Assembly: GCF_963676685.1 (NCBI RefSeq)
Contig: NC_092346.1
Span: 50,683,062 to 50,747,061 of the forward strand
Source of the DNA: Mytilus edulis
Taxonomy: Eukaryota > Mollusca > Bivalvia > Mytilida > Mytilidae
Length of the DNA stretch: 64,000 nucleotides
Direction of reading: 5' to 3'
Below, in pieces: positions 1 through 10,943 of the stretch (positions are counted from its first letter, which is position 1; the number at the start of each line of letters is the position of its first letter). The translations under genes were made by a program, and so were the position numbers. The notes beneath the pieces are model-generated. The model did no database searches and had not been told where the DNA came from. It worked only from the letters and a program-made list of their open reading frames with translations.

Positions 1-585
1 GCATATAGTATTAGATAAAAAGACCCAAACTCAAAAACTTAACTTTGACCACTGAACCATGAAAATGAGGTCAAGATCACATGACATCTGCCCGCTAGAC
101 ATGTACACTTTACAATCATTCCATACAACAAATATAGTAGACCTATTGCATATAGTATGAGAAAAACAGACCAAAACACAAAAATTTAACTATAACCACT
201 GAACCATGAAAATGAGGTCAAGGTCAGATGACACCTGCCAGTTGGACATGTACACCTTACAGTCCTTCCATACACCGAATATACTAGCCCTATTGCTTAT
301 AGTATCTGAGATATGGACTTGACCACCAAAACTTAACCTTGTTCACTGATCCATGAAATGAGGTCGAGGTCAAGTGAAAACTGTCTGACAGACACGAGGA
401 CCTTGCAAGGTACGCACATATCAAATATAGTTATCCTATTACTTATAATAAGAGAGAATTCAACATTACAAAAAATTTGAACTTTTTTTTCAAGTGGTCA
501 CTGAACCATGAAAATGAGGTCAAGGACATTGGACATGTGACTGACGGAAACTTCGTAACATGAAGCATCTATATACAAAGTATGA
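1..585 (+). repeat. ~147-bp tandem repeat, about four units
   Basis: Four degenerate units begin near 1, 149, 293 and 440. Each contains a phrase like CACTGAACCATGAAAATGAGG followed by TCAAGGTCA or a variant, and each ends near CCTATT. Related arrays occur at 21.5-22.15 kb (inverted) and 25.56-26.27 kb (same orientation). No coding potential was seen. Confidence 0.85.
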
Positions 586-720
586 AGCATCCAGGTCTTC
601 CACCTTCTAAAATATCAAGCTTTTAAGAAGTGAGCTAACACCGCCGCCGCCGCCGCCGGATCACTATCCCTATGTCGAGCTTTCTGCAACAAAAGTCACA
701 ATCCAAGTCACAATTTATAA
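586..720 (+). repeat. Repeat-family end segment with (CCG)n tract
   Basis: This segment follows the 147-bp array and carries a short CCG microsatellite near 641-659. The same sequence appears reverse-complemented at about 21.36-21.47 kb, again next to the array, so array and end segment belong to one dispersed element. A (CCG)n-free relative lies near 26.16-26.29 kb. Confidence 0.75.
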
Positions 721-1004
721 TAGTCATGATAGTAAACCATTATAGGTCAAGGTACGGTCTTCAACACGGACCCTAGGCTCACATTTACACTGAACAGCAA
801 GCTATAAAGGGCCCAAAAAATTACTTGTGTAAAACAATTCAAACGGGAAAACCAACAGTCTATATCAAGGTTGTCATTGAATTTTATTAAAGCTTTTCCA
901 CATCAGGAATAGAATTCTTTAGCTTTATTTGACAAAACTTTTTGGAATTTTTGGTCCTAAATGCTCTCCAAGTTTATACTTTTTTTGTCCTTTTTAACTT
1001 ATTT
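721..1004 (+). repeat. Dispersed repeat fragment (TATAGGTCAAGG ... GAACAGCAAGCT)
   Basis: The 735-880 stretch resembles 42.88-42.95 kb, which shares the phrases TATAGGTCAA, GGCTCAC and GAACAGCAA. The 935-1004 stretch matches sequence just 5' of the hammerhead ribozyme at 20.8 kb. No gene was seen. Confidence 0.55.
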
Positions 1005-1062
1005 TGATTGACTATTTTGATAAGTCTTTATTAGATTAAATGCTAGTCTGGCGCAAATACAG
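1005..1062 (+). ncRNA. Decayed hammerhead-ribozyme repeat
   Basis: This aligns with the ribozyme at 20885-20928. The CTGATGAG core has become TTGATAAG, the CGAAAC box has become TTAAAT, and the AGTCTGGCG end is kept. The core substitutions should abolish cleavage. Confidence 0.6.
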
Positions 1063-1490
1063 AAATTCAATCCCGATATCTATTTATATTCTATTATGTA
1101 CATTGTCATGTTTAAAATGCTAGTAACTCAGCAGCTTGTTTTCCTGCAAACCTTGGTTTGAAGCTGTCCAACTGAACTTAAAATAAAATTTCAGACTCTT
1201 AATTACTTATCTACAGATATCAATTATTAATAAGTCAAAACTTAACATCAGTATAAATTGCAAGTGTTTATGCAACCAGATTTATTTTTTTATTTCACTC
1301 ATTTTATTTATTTCGTAAAACAAAATCCATGTTCAAATGTCAAATTTTCTATATTGTTTTAATATTGATGATCTTGTACTACAAGAGTTGTCAAATATAC
1401 AAATATAAAATAAAGGAAGAAATTTTCAGTGATAAGAACAGTATGAGACAATATACCTGATGACTCGGTCAAAGTTCACACTTGCACGAC
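1063..1490. other. AT-rich intergenic DNA, nothing recognised
   Basis: No long open frame, RNA gene or repeat boundary was recognised here. Confidence 0.5.
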
Positions 1491-1492
1491 TT

Positions 1493-1535
1493 AACCTGAT
1501 TGTTTCCAACTTTAAAAGTTGGAAACAATCAGGTT
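1493..1535. repeat. Perfect 20-bp inverted repeat with 3-nt loop
   Basis: The arms 1493-1512 (AACCTGATTGTTTCCAACTT) and 1516-1535 are exact reverse complements around TAA. It may be the remnant of a hairpin element. It is too short for a typical animal pre-miRNA. Confidence 0.85.
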
Positions 1536-1992
1536 TTGAAACGTGGAATTTTTAAATGCAGTTACATGTATCAAGTATAATTGACAGGATTTTATCATTG
1601 ATAAACATTACATGTAGTTTAATAAGTCATGTTTCCATATTTATCATGGTAATTTTGTCATTTAATAAAATAATGTTATTAAATGGATGTTTTCATCTTC
1701 AATGGACAATTTATAATGTAATTGAAGTGATTAATAATTATTAAAATTATAATCACCGTGGTAAAAATCATGAGAGGTCAATATAAGATTTGGAACAGTG
1801 TCTTGTATCTAAATATTGATATTTTTGTAAACTTTATCTGTTTATTGAATATTTCAACTTCTGAAAATTATCAACTGCAAAAGCAGATCAAGGAGCAGAT
1901 TTAAAAGTATCTTGAGCAAATACTAGAAAATTGGAGAAGGATTAAAAAGTCATATAGTAAAACAAGTATTGACTTTTGAATTCAGTTGATAC

Positions 1993-2085
1993 AATGATTT
2001 ATCAACCCTACAGCGGGTAGAGATATGACATTAACCTTCAACCATTGACCTTGGTGATTATAATATCTCAGGGGTTGGTAAATCA
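1993..2085. repeat. Imperfect hairpin element
   Basis: A left arm near GATTTATCAACCC and a right arm near GGGTTGGTAAATC face each other across about 65 bp. The boundaries are uncertain. Confidence 0.4.
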
Positions 2086-2162
2086 TTTTATACTGCACTC
2101 GTTCTATTTGAGTAGTCAAAATGCGTTGACTGTATATTTCTATGTCATATACAGTCACTGAC

Positions 2163-2284
2163 TTGGGTTGAGTTCAATATCGTTGCAGCTACGTAGTGCT
2201 ACGTAGATTTTGACTATTGAATGTGTAGCTATAGACTAGTTGCTACATAGATATTGATAGCAGCTACGATATTGAACTCAACCC
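2163..2284. mobile_element. Foldback MITE, ~122 bp
   Basis: The termini TTGGGTTGAGTTCAATATCG and its complement face each other, and the interior repeats GCTACGTAG-like words. The flanks CAGTCACTGAC and GATATCACTTTTCCTCATGA are adjacent, without this segment, at 59.53-59.57 kb. That copy is an empty site and defines the insertion. Confidence 0.8.
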
Positions 2285-2299
2285 TGATATCACTTTTCC

Positions 2300-2734
2300 T
2301 CATGAACATGATGAATATTTAAATAGAAATTGTCGAAATTATATTTAATTATTCATATAACCTCTTCAACCTGTTCTTGTTTCCAATGTAAACAACAATG
2401 CGTTTAACTACTCACACTTGTTTCTTTTACAATTTTTGGGAAAACATATTTCATTTATTAATATTTTTTGTTTGCAACCTATAAAATCATTATGTTTTAT
2501 GTTTATTGTTGATTATTTAGTCTGTAAACAAACGAATTCGTTCACCATTGATTGCAGTTTTCAACAGGTATTGGTAATGATGTACATTTCATTGTGTTGT
2601 ATATCTCTCCGCCTGTGTGATATGAGGCCTTTTTAAAGGGGGATTTTTTCCAATATTTAAACAAATAAATAACATTAACACACTAAACATGCTAAACAAC
2701 AATTGAAAATGTTTATTTTTAGATTGCAGTATAA
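2300..2734. other. AT-rich spacer, nothing recognised
   Basis: Only short spurious open frames occur. The first ~70 bp continue the repeat shared with 59.57 kb. Confidence 0.5.
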
Positions 2735-2883
2735 AGACAATAATAGTGCATTGACTTGACATATCAACGATATAAGGATTCGGCCGGAAACGGGGAAAAT
2801 GCTTGTTACTGCCTTGCATTTTCCTGTTTCTAAGCGGAATCCTTATATCGCTGATATGTCAAGTCAATGCACTATTATTGTCT
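2735..2883. mobile_element. Foldback hairpin MITE with ~65-bp arms
   Basis: The arms start AGACAATAATAGTGCATTG and end with the complement. Within them, TATCAACGATATAAGGATTC pairs with its near-complement. No coding capacity. Confidence 0.85.
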
Positions 2884-3025
2884 ATGTATCAACCTCATGA
2901 AAAGTCAATAATAGTATAATGTCGATGCAGGTAAATAACATAACCAAACAATTGTTAGAAATCCGACCATAAAAATGTTGTAATTTACCGATAATGCCTT
3001 TCATCATTTAAGTTGGAGAACCTTA

Positions 3026-3185
3026 ATTTCACTATAAACCTCAGGAAGAGATGCCCTCCGGGTGCGGGAATTTCTCGCTACATTGAAGACCTGTTGGTGA
3101 CCTTCTGCTGTTGTTTTTTTTTTTCTATGGTCGGGTTGTTGTCTCTTTGACACATTCCCCATTTCCATTCTCAATTTTATCTTGT
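3026..3185 (-). repeat. Dispersed mussel repeat (GACAACAACCCGACC family), inverted copy
   Basis: The + strand reads GGTCGGGTTGTTGTCTCTTT, the complement of the family sense seen at 7.58 and 20.35 kb. The CTTCAATG and AGAAATTCCCGCACC phrases are present in antisense. Family origin (SINE or other) was not determined. Confidence 0.7.
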
Positions 3186-3199
3186 GTGATTTCACCCTT

Positions 3200-5559
3200 A
3201 AATCATAAATCCATCCTTCCTTTGAGAGCTGAGTATTGACCTATTCAAAAATATACAATGAAGAAATTTGAAAAAGGTCTCGGACATTTAGTTAATTGTG
3301 AGGTTTCCAAGTGTGACTTACATCAATTATTGACTTTAATATAGTGATTTTATTATTTCATTAGGTCCAAGTACACAGTTATCGTCCTTTGATTATCGTT
3401 GTCCACGAAGATAGTCCTTAGTGTGGACAGTGTGTTACTTGCCAATTTTTGTTATACCCCTTCCTAATTTATTTCTCCATGTTTTATTCCTCATTTAGCA
3501 AGTAGGAGGGTGAAATGGCACTGTAAAAAATTTTTAGTCATAAATATTAATGTAAATTAGTGATTAGGTCCAGCTGAAAAAGGTAAAAAATTAGCACTTC
3601 GGAAGCTGTCAAAAGATTTCAAGACCCCCATAACATAAAATTGTCCATATTTTGAGTTAGAGCTGATGAAGTTTTCTATAATTTTGATATAATTTGTCCC
3701 AAAAGCAGTACAACACACTGTAAAAATATTAATAAGAAAGGGCAGGTGGGATTTTTTTATTTTCATTTATTGTCTAAAAGAAATGCACTACGAAATAACT
3801 GTGTACTCGGACCATATGCAACATGATACCGCTACTACAACATTCCTACAAAGAATGGAACAAATTATTGTTAAAGAGTAGTATACATGAAAAAGACCTG
3901 TATAGATATGTCTTACAAATCTTGTGGGTTTTTTGTGTCAAGTTTCTTAAAGCCACATCTATTATTCAAATCTTGAAATATATATATAAAAAAAAAAAAT
4001 TAAAGTCAAATCTTGTGTCTTATTGATTTGAAGTCAGGGTTGGATAAATTGTTATAGAAGTATCTTATTTGTAAATCTTGAAATGTTACAACATTTTCAA
4101 GGTCATTACACCATTACGTAATGATTTCAAGTCATTGTTGGGTTAAACTGTTGTAGTAATTAAATATTTCAATGATACTTCATTTGAATGTATATGGTTG
4201 TATTTAACAGATATTATATTTTCAGGTTTTATAAACAATGTTACTACATCTGGATGAATTTGTTGACCTGAAGATGTTGGGACAACAATAGATAGCATGA
4301 TCATTGATGTTACAGTTGGGACCTTTTTACCATGACATAGATATAAGGATTGAAATATACTACAAACATTCACCAAGGTATCTTAAAGTTACATTATAAA
4401 CCATGTGTGCTTTGTTGCCAATTTTCTTGCAGCTGTATTAGAAGCTGGTTAAGGGGATATGAATTAGGTTGATTATTTAGGGAATCACTAAAGCATGACT
4501 AGTGTGGGCTCCCCTCTTAGGCAGTCTGGGCCCAACTTATAAATGTAAAAATTTCTGGATCTGCCACTGTGCTTAATTCACTTTTGAAATTTTTAAATAT
4601 ATTTTTAAAAGATTTGTTTAAGCTCTTAGCATATTTATTACAGTTGATCCATATGGTAATCAAACATCTTCATTGTCTTTTGGTAGTTTGCTTACCTCTG
4701 CTGTTTCTATCCCAAGCTTGGTCAAACCAAACACTTGAAAATTAGTATTTGCTGCTTCTGTCTTTTACCATAGATACATTTTTTAGTGGACAATATATAT
4801 ATATCAAAGTCACATGAAAGTTATGGAAAAGTTTAATAAAATAGTTTTTTTTCTCTTGTGTTTGAGATTCTTCAATGAATAATTAGATTTTTACCACAGT
4901 TTTTTCTTGACTGTCTTTTTCACACAAAACAACATTATGTGGAGAAATGAGTGTTCAACTAAAAAAAGGTTGATTAAAACTAGAATTTGAGATGAAAAGA
5001 CTGTTTAAGACTGCAAAAGTTGCATTTGAAATGCATGTTTTAAAAATAAAATTGGATATTTTAGGTTTGTGGGGAAATGTTTTTTTCTTCTCACTTTCAT
5101 GAAAAAGCCAGAAGTTTTACATAATGTTATATTAGTGACAAGCTGTACATAACCAAAGCCTAAAAGTAATACAAATTTAGTGGTGTAAATGTTATCAGTG
5201 TATACTATTAAAAGACTAATGGCCTTCATATTTGAACTCTTTTGAATTTGTAGATAATATAAACATGTAACATAGGAATGATACTGATCATTATGATATA
5301 TTTGTGTAGGTATGGTTTGTAAATAGAGAGATTGAGCTCGAGGGAATGCTGAGTTTATACTTAAAGAAAGTCTTGAAGCAAAAACACTTGTAGGAACTAT
5401 TATAAATAATAAATAAAGATTCATGAAAATGTCAGCTTCCTTTTGTTTACATATCCCTCTTTGCATGTTTTAAGATTAATCCCTATTGAAATTCTAAAAT
5501 GCAAAGAGATGATTGATTGTTGTTAGCTTTGAATTCAGTGGCAAACATTTCATCCATAT
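3200..5559. other. 2.4-kb AT-rich non-coding stretch
   Basis: I see no recognisable gene. The 4.50-4.57 kb stretch holds a solo end (CTGGATCTGCCACTG) of the MITE family found intact at 5568-5692. A 153-codon minus-strand open frame at 5005-5466 has no recognisable domain and is treated as spurious. Confidence 0.5.
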
Positions 5560-5567
5560 TCAGAACA

Positions 5568-5692
5568 GGGGTGGATCCTGCCATTTTAAAAAGGGGGGTT
5601 CCCAACCCAGGACAAAGGGGGTTCCAACCATATGTCCCCATTCAAATGCATTGATCATCCAACCCCTGGAACCCTCCCCTGGATCTGCCACT
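5568..5692. mobile_element. hAT-like MITE, 125 bp, with 7/8-bp target duplication
   Basis: The ends GGGTGGATCC and GGATCTGCCACT form an imperfect inverted repeat of the widespread GTGGCGGATCC type. The flanks TCAGAACA (5560-5567) and GCAGAACA (5693-5700) look like an 8-bp duplication with one mismatch. The interior has G-rich runs and a CCCCATTCAAATGCATTGATC-like phrase shared with 53786-53938. Confidence 0.75.
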
Positions 5693-5700
5693 GCAGAACA

Positions 5701-6805
5701 AGGTTTCATGAAAAAAGATTTTGATCAGATTTTTTTTAGTGACTTGTTTTGTTGACATATCATGGATCTTCATCATTTCTTGCCACAATATAAGCTTTTG
5801 TGTTAACTTAGTGTAAAGCAATCACCAAACAATCAATAATTGTTTATCTGAGGGGGTGCAATTGTCTGCAATGACACCACACCACCTTCTAGTTTTGTTT
5901 TGTTTTCTGTCCAAATTATGATTTTGGATATCCTTTAGCAAATCATGGGCTTTTCAAGGGTAAATGTTTTATTTTGTTCTTGTAAGCTTCTTAACTAAAA
6001 TAATTTTAAAACTAATACAAGTATCCAATATTGTGTGTGTCAACTATTTACATGAAAAAGCTTTTACATGTTGTATACTGGTATTGTACCCCATGTTTTC
6101 ATTTTTATTTTCTTTGTTTGTCTGTTCACACTCAAGTATTTTTGCACAATAAATTCTAATTTAGAATGGCCAACCTTAAAAAGAAAACCTACAATACAAA
6201 AAAATTATTGAAATCTATTCTTTCTTTGTTAGAAATGCCTTATTTGAAGATCAGTCATATAAATAAAAATGGTGTTTACACTGAAAGTTGTTTTGAATGC
6301 AGACTAGAAATAGAGATCAATATTTATTTTGGATCTACCCTATTAAAAACTTGTATTTTGGATCTGCCCTTATTGATAAAAAAACTTGTTGATATTATTG
6401 ATGTATCGACAGACATTTGGCCAGAAGTCATCTGCAAACAATAGGTGATTTAAAGGGACAGTATGACTTAAAAAATAATTAACATCAAAATCCAGGTAAG
6501 TTTTTAATATTCTGAAACACAAAATGCATATAACCATGACTATCTAGGTCCAGTAGCTATTAAATACATCTTTTCTTCTTGGATACACTCACTGGTTTTG
6601 TCTGTACACAAGAGAAGAAAACACTGCCATATTTGTTAATCCCTTTTAGTGAACCTTAAATAACCTGATATTGATTTAGAATTCAGATAAATTTCCTCAG
6701 GTTGCTGTACTTACTAAGTGAATCCAGAGCATGTATTTTTCAAACTGCTTAATTGCCTTTTAGAAACCTGTATACACTGGACTACTATCTTAATTGATTG
6801 GGATT
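5701..6805. other. Intergenic, nothing recognised
   Basis: The only open frames are short and AT-biased, without domain signatures (for example 6166-6444, 92 codons). Confidence 0.45.
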
Positions 6806-6809
6806 GTAA

Positions 6810-7012
6810 GTTTTCTTTTAGAAGGTGATGATGGAAGTGTTTAACGACCTTGACTGGATATACATCCCTCGCACAGTCAGACATTTTCAGAAGGTTATGG
6901 ATCTCTACGGGCACCCTTACTTCTTCCGCCAATAAAAACTTCCTGCTACAAATAGCACAATAGTGTTGAAAGTGGTGTTAAACAGCTATCAATCAATCAA
7001 TCAATCAATCAG
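6810..7012 (+). repeat. SINE-like element with (ATCA)n tail
   Basis: The 3' part reads TAGTGTTGAAAGTGGTGTTA followed by an (ATCA)n microsatellite at about 6988-7011, the tail structure of many mollusc SINEs. A reverse-complement fragment of the same 3' end lies near 49.83 kb. Pol III boxes were not confirmed. Confidence 0.55.
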
Positions 7013-7570
7013 TAGAAACTTGGTCAAATTTCAATAAGGAAGATCACTGTCTTGATATGATGGAAAACATGATTGTGAATTTAAAAAAATATTTTTGAAT
7101 TAGAGAGTTTATAAGACGTAGTCTTAGTACTATTGTTTCAGAGTTTACAACTTCTTATAAATTTCTAGCTTAATTAATTTTTGATAATCGAATGTCTATT
7201 TTATGTTTTAACAATAAATCAAGTGATAAGCTAATTTCCTATTTTGTGTAGTTTATTCCCCAATAGTTGGAATGATTGTATCGGCTTATCCGCACTATTC
7301 ACATCTATATTTAGGCATTCAACAAGTTAATGATTTTAATATAATTATTAAATTTCAAACATCTGTTACCGGTTGTTTCAAAAAGTACATTCAAATTATA
7401 GTTATTAGACATTTAAATGTAAAACAAAGGAAATTGTAGACTATGATATATACATCTAAAATGTACTACTAAAGTATTTGAACGTAAAGAATCAATTATG
7501 CTCTAGTCTTGGATAAAATAATAATATAAATATGTTATTTTTTCATCTTGGAACCAACTCTGATAGTTGT
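7013..7570. other. Intergenic, nothing recognised
   Basis: AT-rich sequence without open frames or clear repeats. Confidence 0.45.
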
Positions 7571-7574
7571 GATC

Positions 7575-7790
7575 ATATGGTTAAATGGAGAATAGAAATG
7601 AGGAATGTGTCATAGAGACAACAACCCGACCAAAAAACAGAAAACATCAGAAGATCACCAATGGTTATTCAATACATTGACTAAAATCATGCACCTGGAG
7701 ACGTGCTTCAGCCGTCCCGGCCCCTTAACAAAAATGTGTACTTGTTTAGAGATAATAGACGTCATACTTAACTCTGAAATAAACTAAAAT
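7575..7790 (+). repeat. Dispersed mussel repeat (GACAACAACCCGACC family)
   Basis: Runs from ATGGAGAATAGAAATGAGGA through GAGACAACAACCCGACC and GAAGATCACCAATGG. Its relative at 20345-20545 shares the order of blocks. Partial inverted copies lie at 3026-3185 and 30470-30562. Confidence 0.75.
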
Positions 7791-8585
7791 TCTAAATAAT
7801 CTTTGGTTAGTTATACAATTTAATATCACCTTTGGGTACAAAATTTTAGCTGTAATTTTCCACTCATAAAAATTGTAAGTTTTTTTAGCAAGCAGAGCCA
7901 TTCATGTTGTTATGACACATCTAGTTTTTCCTCTCTCTGTAACAGTTTTGTGGTTCTATATTGTCATATTTCTTTAAAATTCATTTAGAAATGATGACAG
8001 AAGGTTAAACATAATATTTGTTGTTATCAACAAAACCACCCCAATAAAAAATGAAACTCAAAATTAAAAGCAATGAAATAAATCAACCTAGATATTGGAT
8101 ATAGTACTGTACTGTATTATTTAAAGCATAAATTACACCATAAAGAGGATCAAAGGCATAATAAAAGTTACAATTGCATGTAACAACAATATAAATTGAG
8201 GACATTTACATAAAAATAAAAATAAAATAAAATATTGAACAAACAACATAGTAAAAAAAAAGTAGAAAATGGCATCATCTGAAAGTAACTATTTATTTAA
8301 AAGTTAGAATAAAAGGTAATTTCTGTATACATTGGGTTCTTAATAAAAAAAACTATTGCCAGAATAATAGAATGATGCCAAGGAATAGGATTAATCATAG
8401 AATACTGCTTTCATACGTGAATAATTGTTTTCCTCTTTTTTATAGGACAAAAGTATTTTTATATATTTTTTTAAACAATCCAGATCTATATGTCTATTGT
8501 AGTCAAAGTGTTGGATACCACCTTAAATATGATTTTTTCCAATTTATTGCTTTTATCATGAAAATATGAGAGATAGATTGTAAAC
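7791..8585. other. AT-rich intergenic DNA
   Basis: No supported feature. A-rich tracts at 8.2-8.36 kb. Confidence 0.45.
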
Positions 8586-8589
8586 AGTA

Positions 8590-8808
8590 ACAAGAGGCTG
8601 TCACAACGACAGCAAACCGGATTTATTAACATTTATTTGTATCCTGCAAATATCTCAAGAACCATACCTGATGAACTGTGAAAGTGAAAATCGTCAATAT
8701 CAAATTTGACCTCCATTTTGTCATCAGTATCAACATATTAAAATTTGAAAAGCTTAGGTTTAATGGTTCATGAGTAAATGCATGGACACGACTGGAAATG
8801 CCATTTTT
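8590..8808 (+). repeat. ~160-bp dispersed repeat, copy 1 of 2
   Basis: Contains TCAAGAACCATA, AAAATCGTCA and TTCATGAGTAAATGCA. A second copy at 10175-10320 repeats these blocks in the same order, so the two copies flank the 8809-10170 element. Confidence 0.7.
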
Positions 8809-10170
8809 AGCTCACCTGGCCCGAAGGGCCAAGTGAGCTTATGCCATCACTTGGCGTCCGTCGTCTGTCGTCGTAAACTATTTCAAGAATCTTCTCCTCT
8901 GAAACTACTGGGCCAAATACTTCCAAACTTTAACTGAATGTTCCTTAGGGTATCTAGTTTATAAATTGTATCCGAACTTTTGATCTATCAACAAACATGG
9001 TCGCCATTGCTAAAAATAGAACATAGGGGTCAAATGCAGTTTTTGGCTTATAACTCAAAAACCAAAGCATTTAGAGCAAATCTGACAGGGGTAATATTGT
9101 TTATCATGTCAAGATCTATCTGCCCTGAAATTTTCAGATGAATCAGACAACCCGTTGTTGGGTTGCTGCCCCTGAATTGGTAATTTTAAGGAAATTTTGC
9201 TGTTTTTGGTTATTATCTTGAATATTATTATAGATAGAGATAAACTGTAAACAGCAATAATGTTCAGCAAAGTAAGATTTACAAATAAGTCAACATGACC
9301 GAAATGGTCAGTTGACCCCTTTAGGAGTTATTGCCCTTTATAGTAAATTTTTAACCATTTTTCGTAAATCTTAGTAATCTTTTACAAAAATCTTCTCCTC
9401 TGAAACTACGGGGCCAAATACTTCCAAACTTTAACTGAATGTTCCTTAGGGTATCTAGTTTATAAATTGTATCCTAAGTTTTGATCTATCAACAAACATG
9501 GTCACCATTGCTAAAAATAGAACATAGGGGTCAAATGCAGTTTTTGGCTTATAACTCAAAAACCAAAGCATTTAGAGCAAATCTGACACGAGGTAATAAT
9601 GTTTATCAGGTCAAGATCTATCTGCCCTGAAATTTTCAGATGAATCAGACAACCTGTTGTTGGGTTGCTGCCCCTGAATTGATAATTTTAAGGAAATTTT
9701 GCTGTTTTTGGTTATTATCTTGAATATTATTATAGATAGAGATAAACTGTAAACAGCAATAATGTTCAGCAAAGTAAGATCTACAAATAAGTCTATTTGA
9801 CCAAAATTGTCAATTGACTCCTTAAGGAGTTATTGCCCTTTAAAGACTTTTTTCACAATTTGTTCATCATGTTGACTTACTTTAAAAAAATCTTCTCCTT
9901 TGAAACTGCTGTATCAATTTTAGCCAAACTTAGGCTAAATGAGTTTCAGAGTATCTAGTATACATTTTATATTTTATTTCTTTGTATGTCAAGAAACATA
10001 GCTCCTATGACTAAAATAGAACATAGGAGAAATTTTTTTTTTTTTGCTTTTGAAGAAAATAGGACGATTCAAAAAACATTTAAATAAATTGAAATGCCAA
10101 AATAATCATTGATGAGAGATTTAACCAAAAGAATTAAGGTGAGCGATTCAGGCTCTTGAGAGCCTCTTGT
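8809..10170 (+). mobile_element. AGCTCACC hairpin element with ~500-bp internal tandem units (copy 1)
   Basis: Starts with a near-perfect hairpin (AGCTCACCTGGCCC / GGGCCAAGTGAGCTT) and ends with a second hairpin, GGCTCTTGAGAGCC, followed by TCTTGTT. The interior repeats at ~500-bp spacing: CTTCTCCTCTGAAACTAC near 8890, 9393 and, degenerate, 9890. It is non-coding. A terminal hairpin plus internal minisatellites and no long terminal inverted repeat fits non-autonomous Helitron or Helentron-type elements (inference). Confidence 0.75.
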
Positions 10171-10174
10171 TCAA

Positions 10175-10320
10175 TCTTTCAAGAACCATAACTCCTGAAC
10201 GGTAATAGTCAAAATCGTCATTATTGAACTTGACCTTCATTTTGTTGTGTGTAACAACATATTAAAATTTTAAAAGTTTTGGTTGAACGGTTCATGAGTA
10301 AATGCACGGACATTTGGTTG
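10175..10320 (+). repeat. ~160-bp dispersed repeat, copy 2 of 2
   Basis: Partner of 8590-8808, with TCAAGAACCATA, AAAATCGTCATTATT and GGTTCATGAGTAAATGCACG. Confidence 0.7.
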
Positions 10321-10921
10321 TCGCCCGCCCGGCCACCCGACCACCATACATCCCCAAATCAATAACCGACATTTTTGTCACAAAAATCTGGTTAAAAATC
10401 TACAAGGGTGTCTTTTCTGTGCAAGAGATATATTTCCTTGTAGATTTAATAAAAGAGCAGGCTAATGCCAATATAAGGCAGAACTCGCACCCGTAAAGTG
10501 GAAAGGGATTAATATAAGTTGCAATAAATTGTTTCCCATCCACTTAAAATAAATATGTTAACACTAAGCTAACAGTAAAAATGACCAGGAAGTAACATAT
10601 ATATAAATAACTTCAAGACTCAACTTAAAACAAAAATTTAGATTTAATCCCTTATTGGAAATAATGAGAGACATAGGGATTGCATTAATGGAGTGGTATT
10701 AAATGGTGAACTTTTTTTCATGCTTCATACATTGTATCTTGTATACAGATGCCTAATTTTGTTAAGTTTTTGTCTCGGGTTTCACTTGACCTTGACCTCA
10801 ATTTAAGAACTGTGAGTTCACATAATTCAAACATTACAGCTTCACTTGCAAGACATTTAATTGTATCATCTCTTATGTTTTACCATTATCTAAGTATTGA
10901 AGATTATGTTTTGTTTTGCAG
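10321..10921 (+). other. Region upstream of the triple-FkbM gene, probably 5'-UTR intron
   Basis: It ends in a pyrimidine-rich tract and a consensus splice acceptor (GTTTTGTTTTGCAG, AG at 10920-10921). The sequence before the coding exon is therefore likely intronic. The upstream non-coding exon and promoter were not located. Confidence 0.55.
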
Positions 10922-10931
10922 GTAACAGATT

Positions 10932-10943
10932 GATGCGAAAATG
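10932..10943 (+). promoter_or_regulatory. Three-codon upstream ORF whose stop overlaps the main start (ATGA)
   Basis: In the same exon, ATG CGA AAA TGA ends within the ATGA of the 921-aa frame. If transcribed, this minimal uORF could permit reinitiation or reduce initiation. Effect inferred only. Confidence 0.5.

Noticed and set aside
5005..5466. 153-codon minus-strand open frame
   Set aside because: AT-biased composition, no domain, no splice or promoter context.
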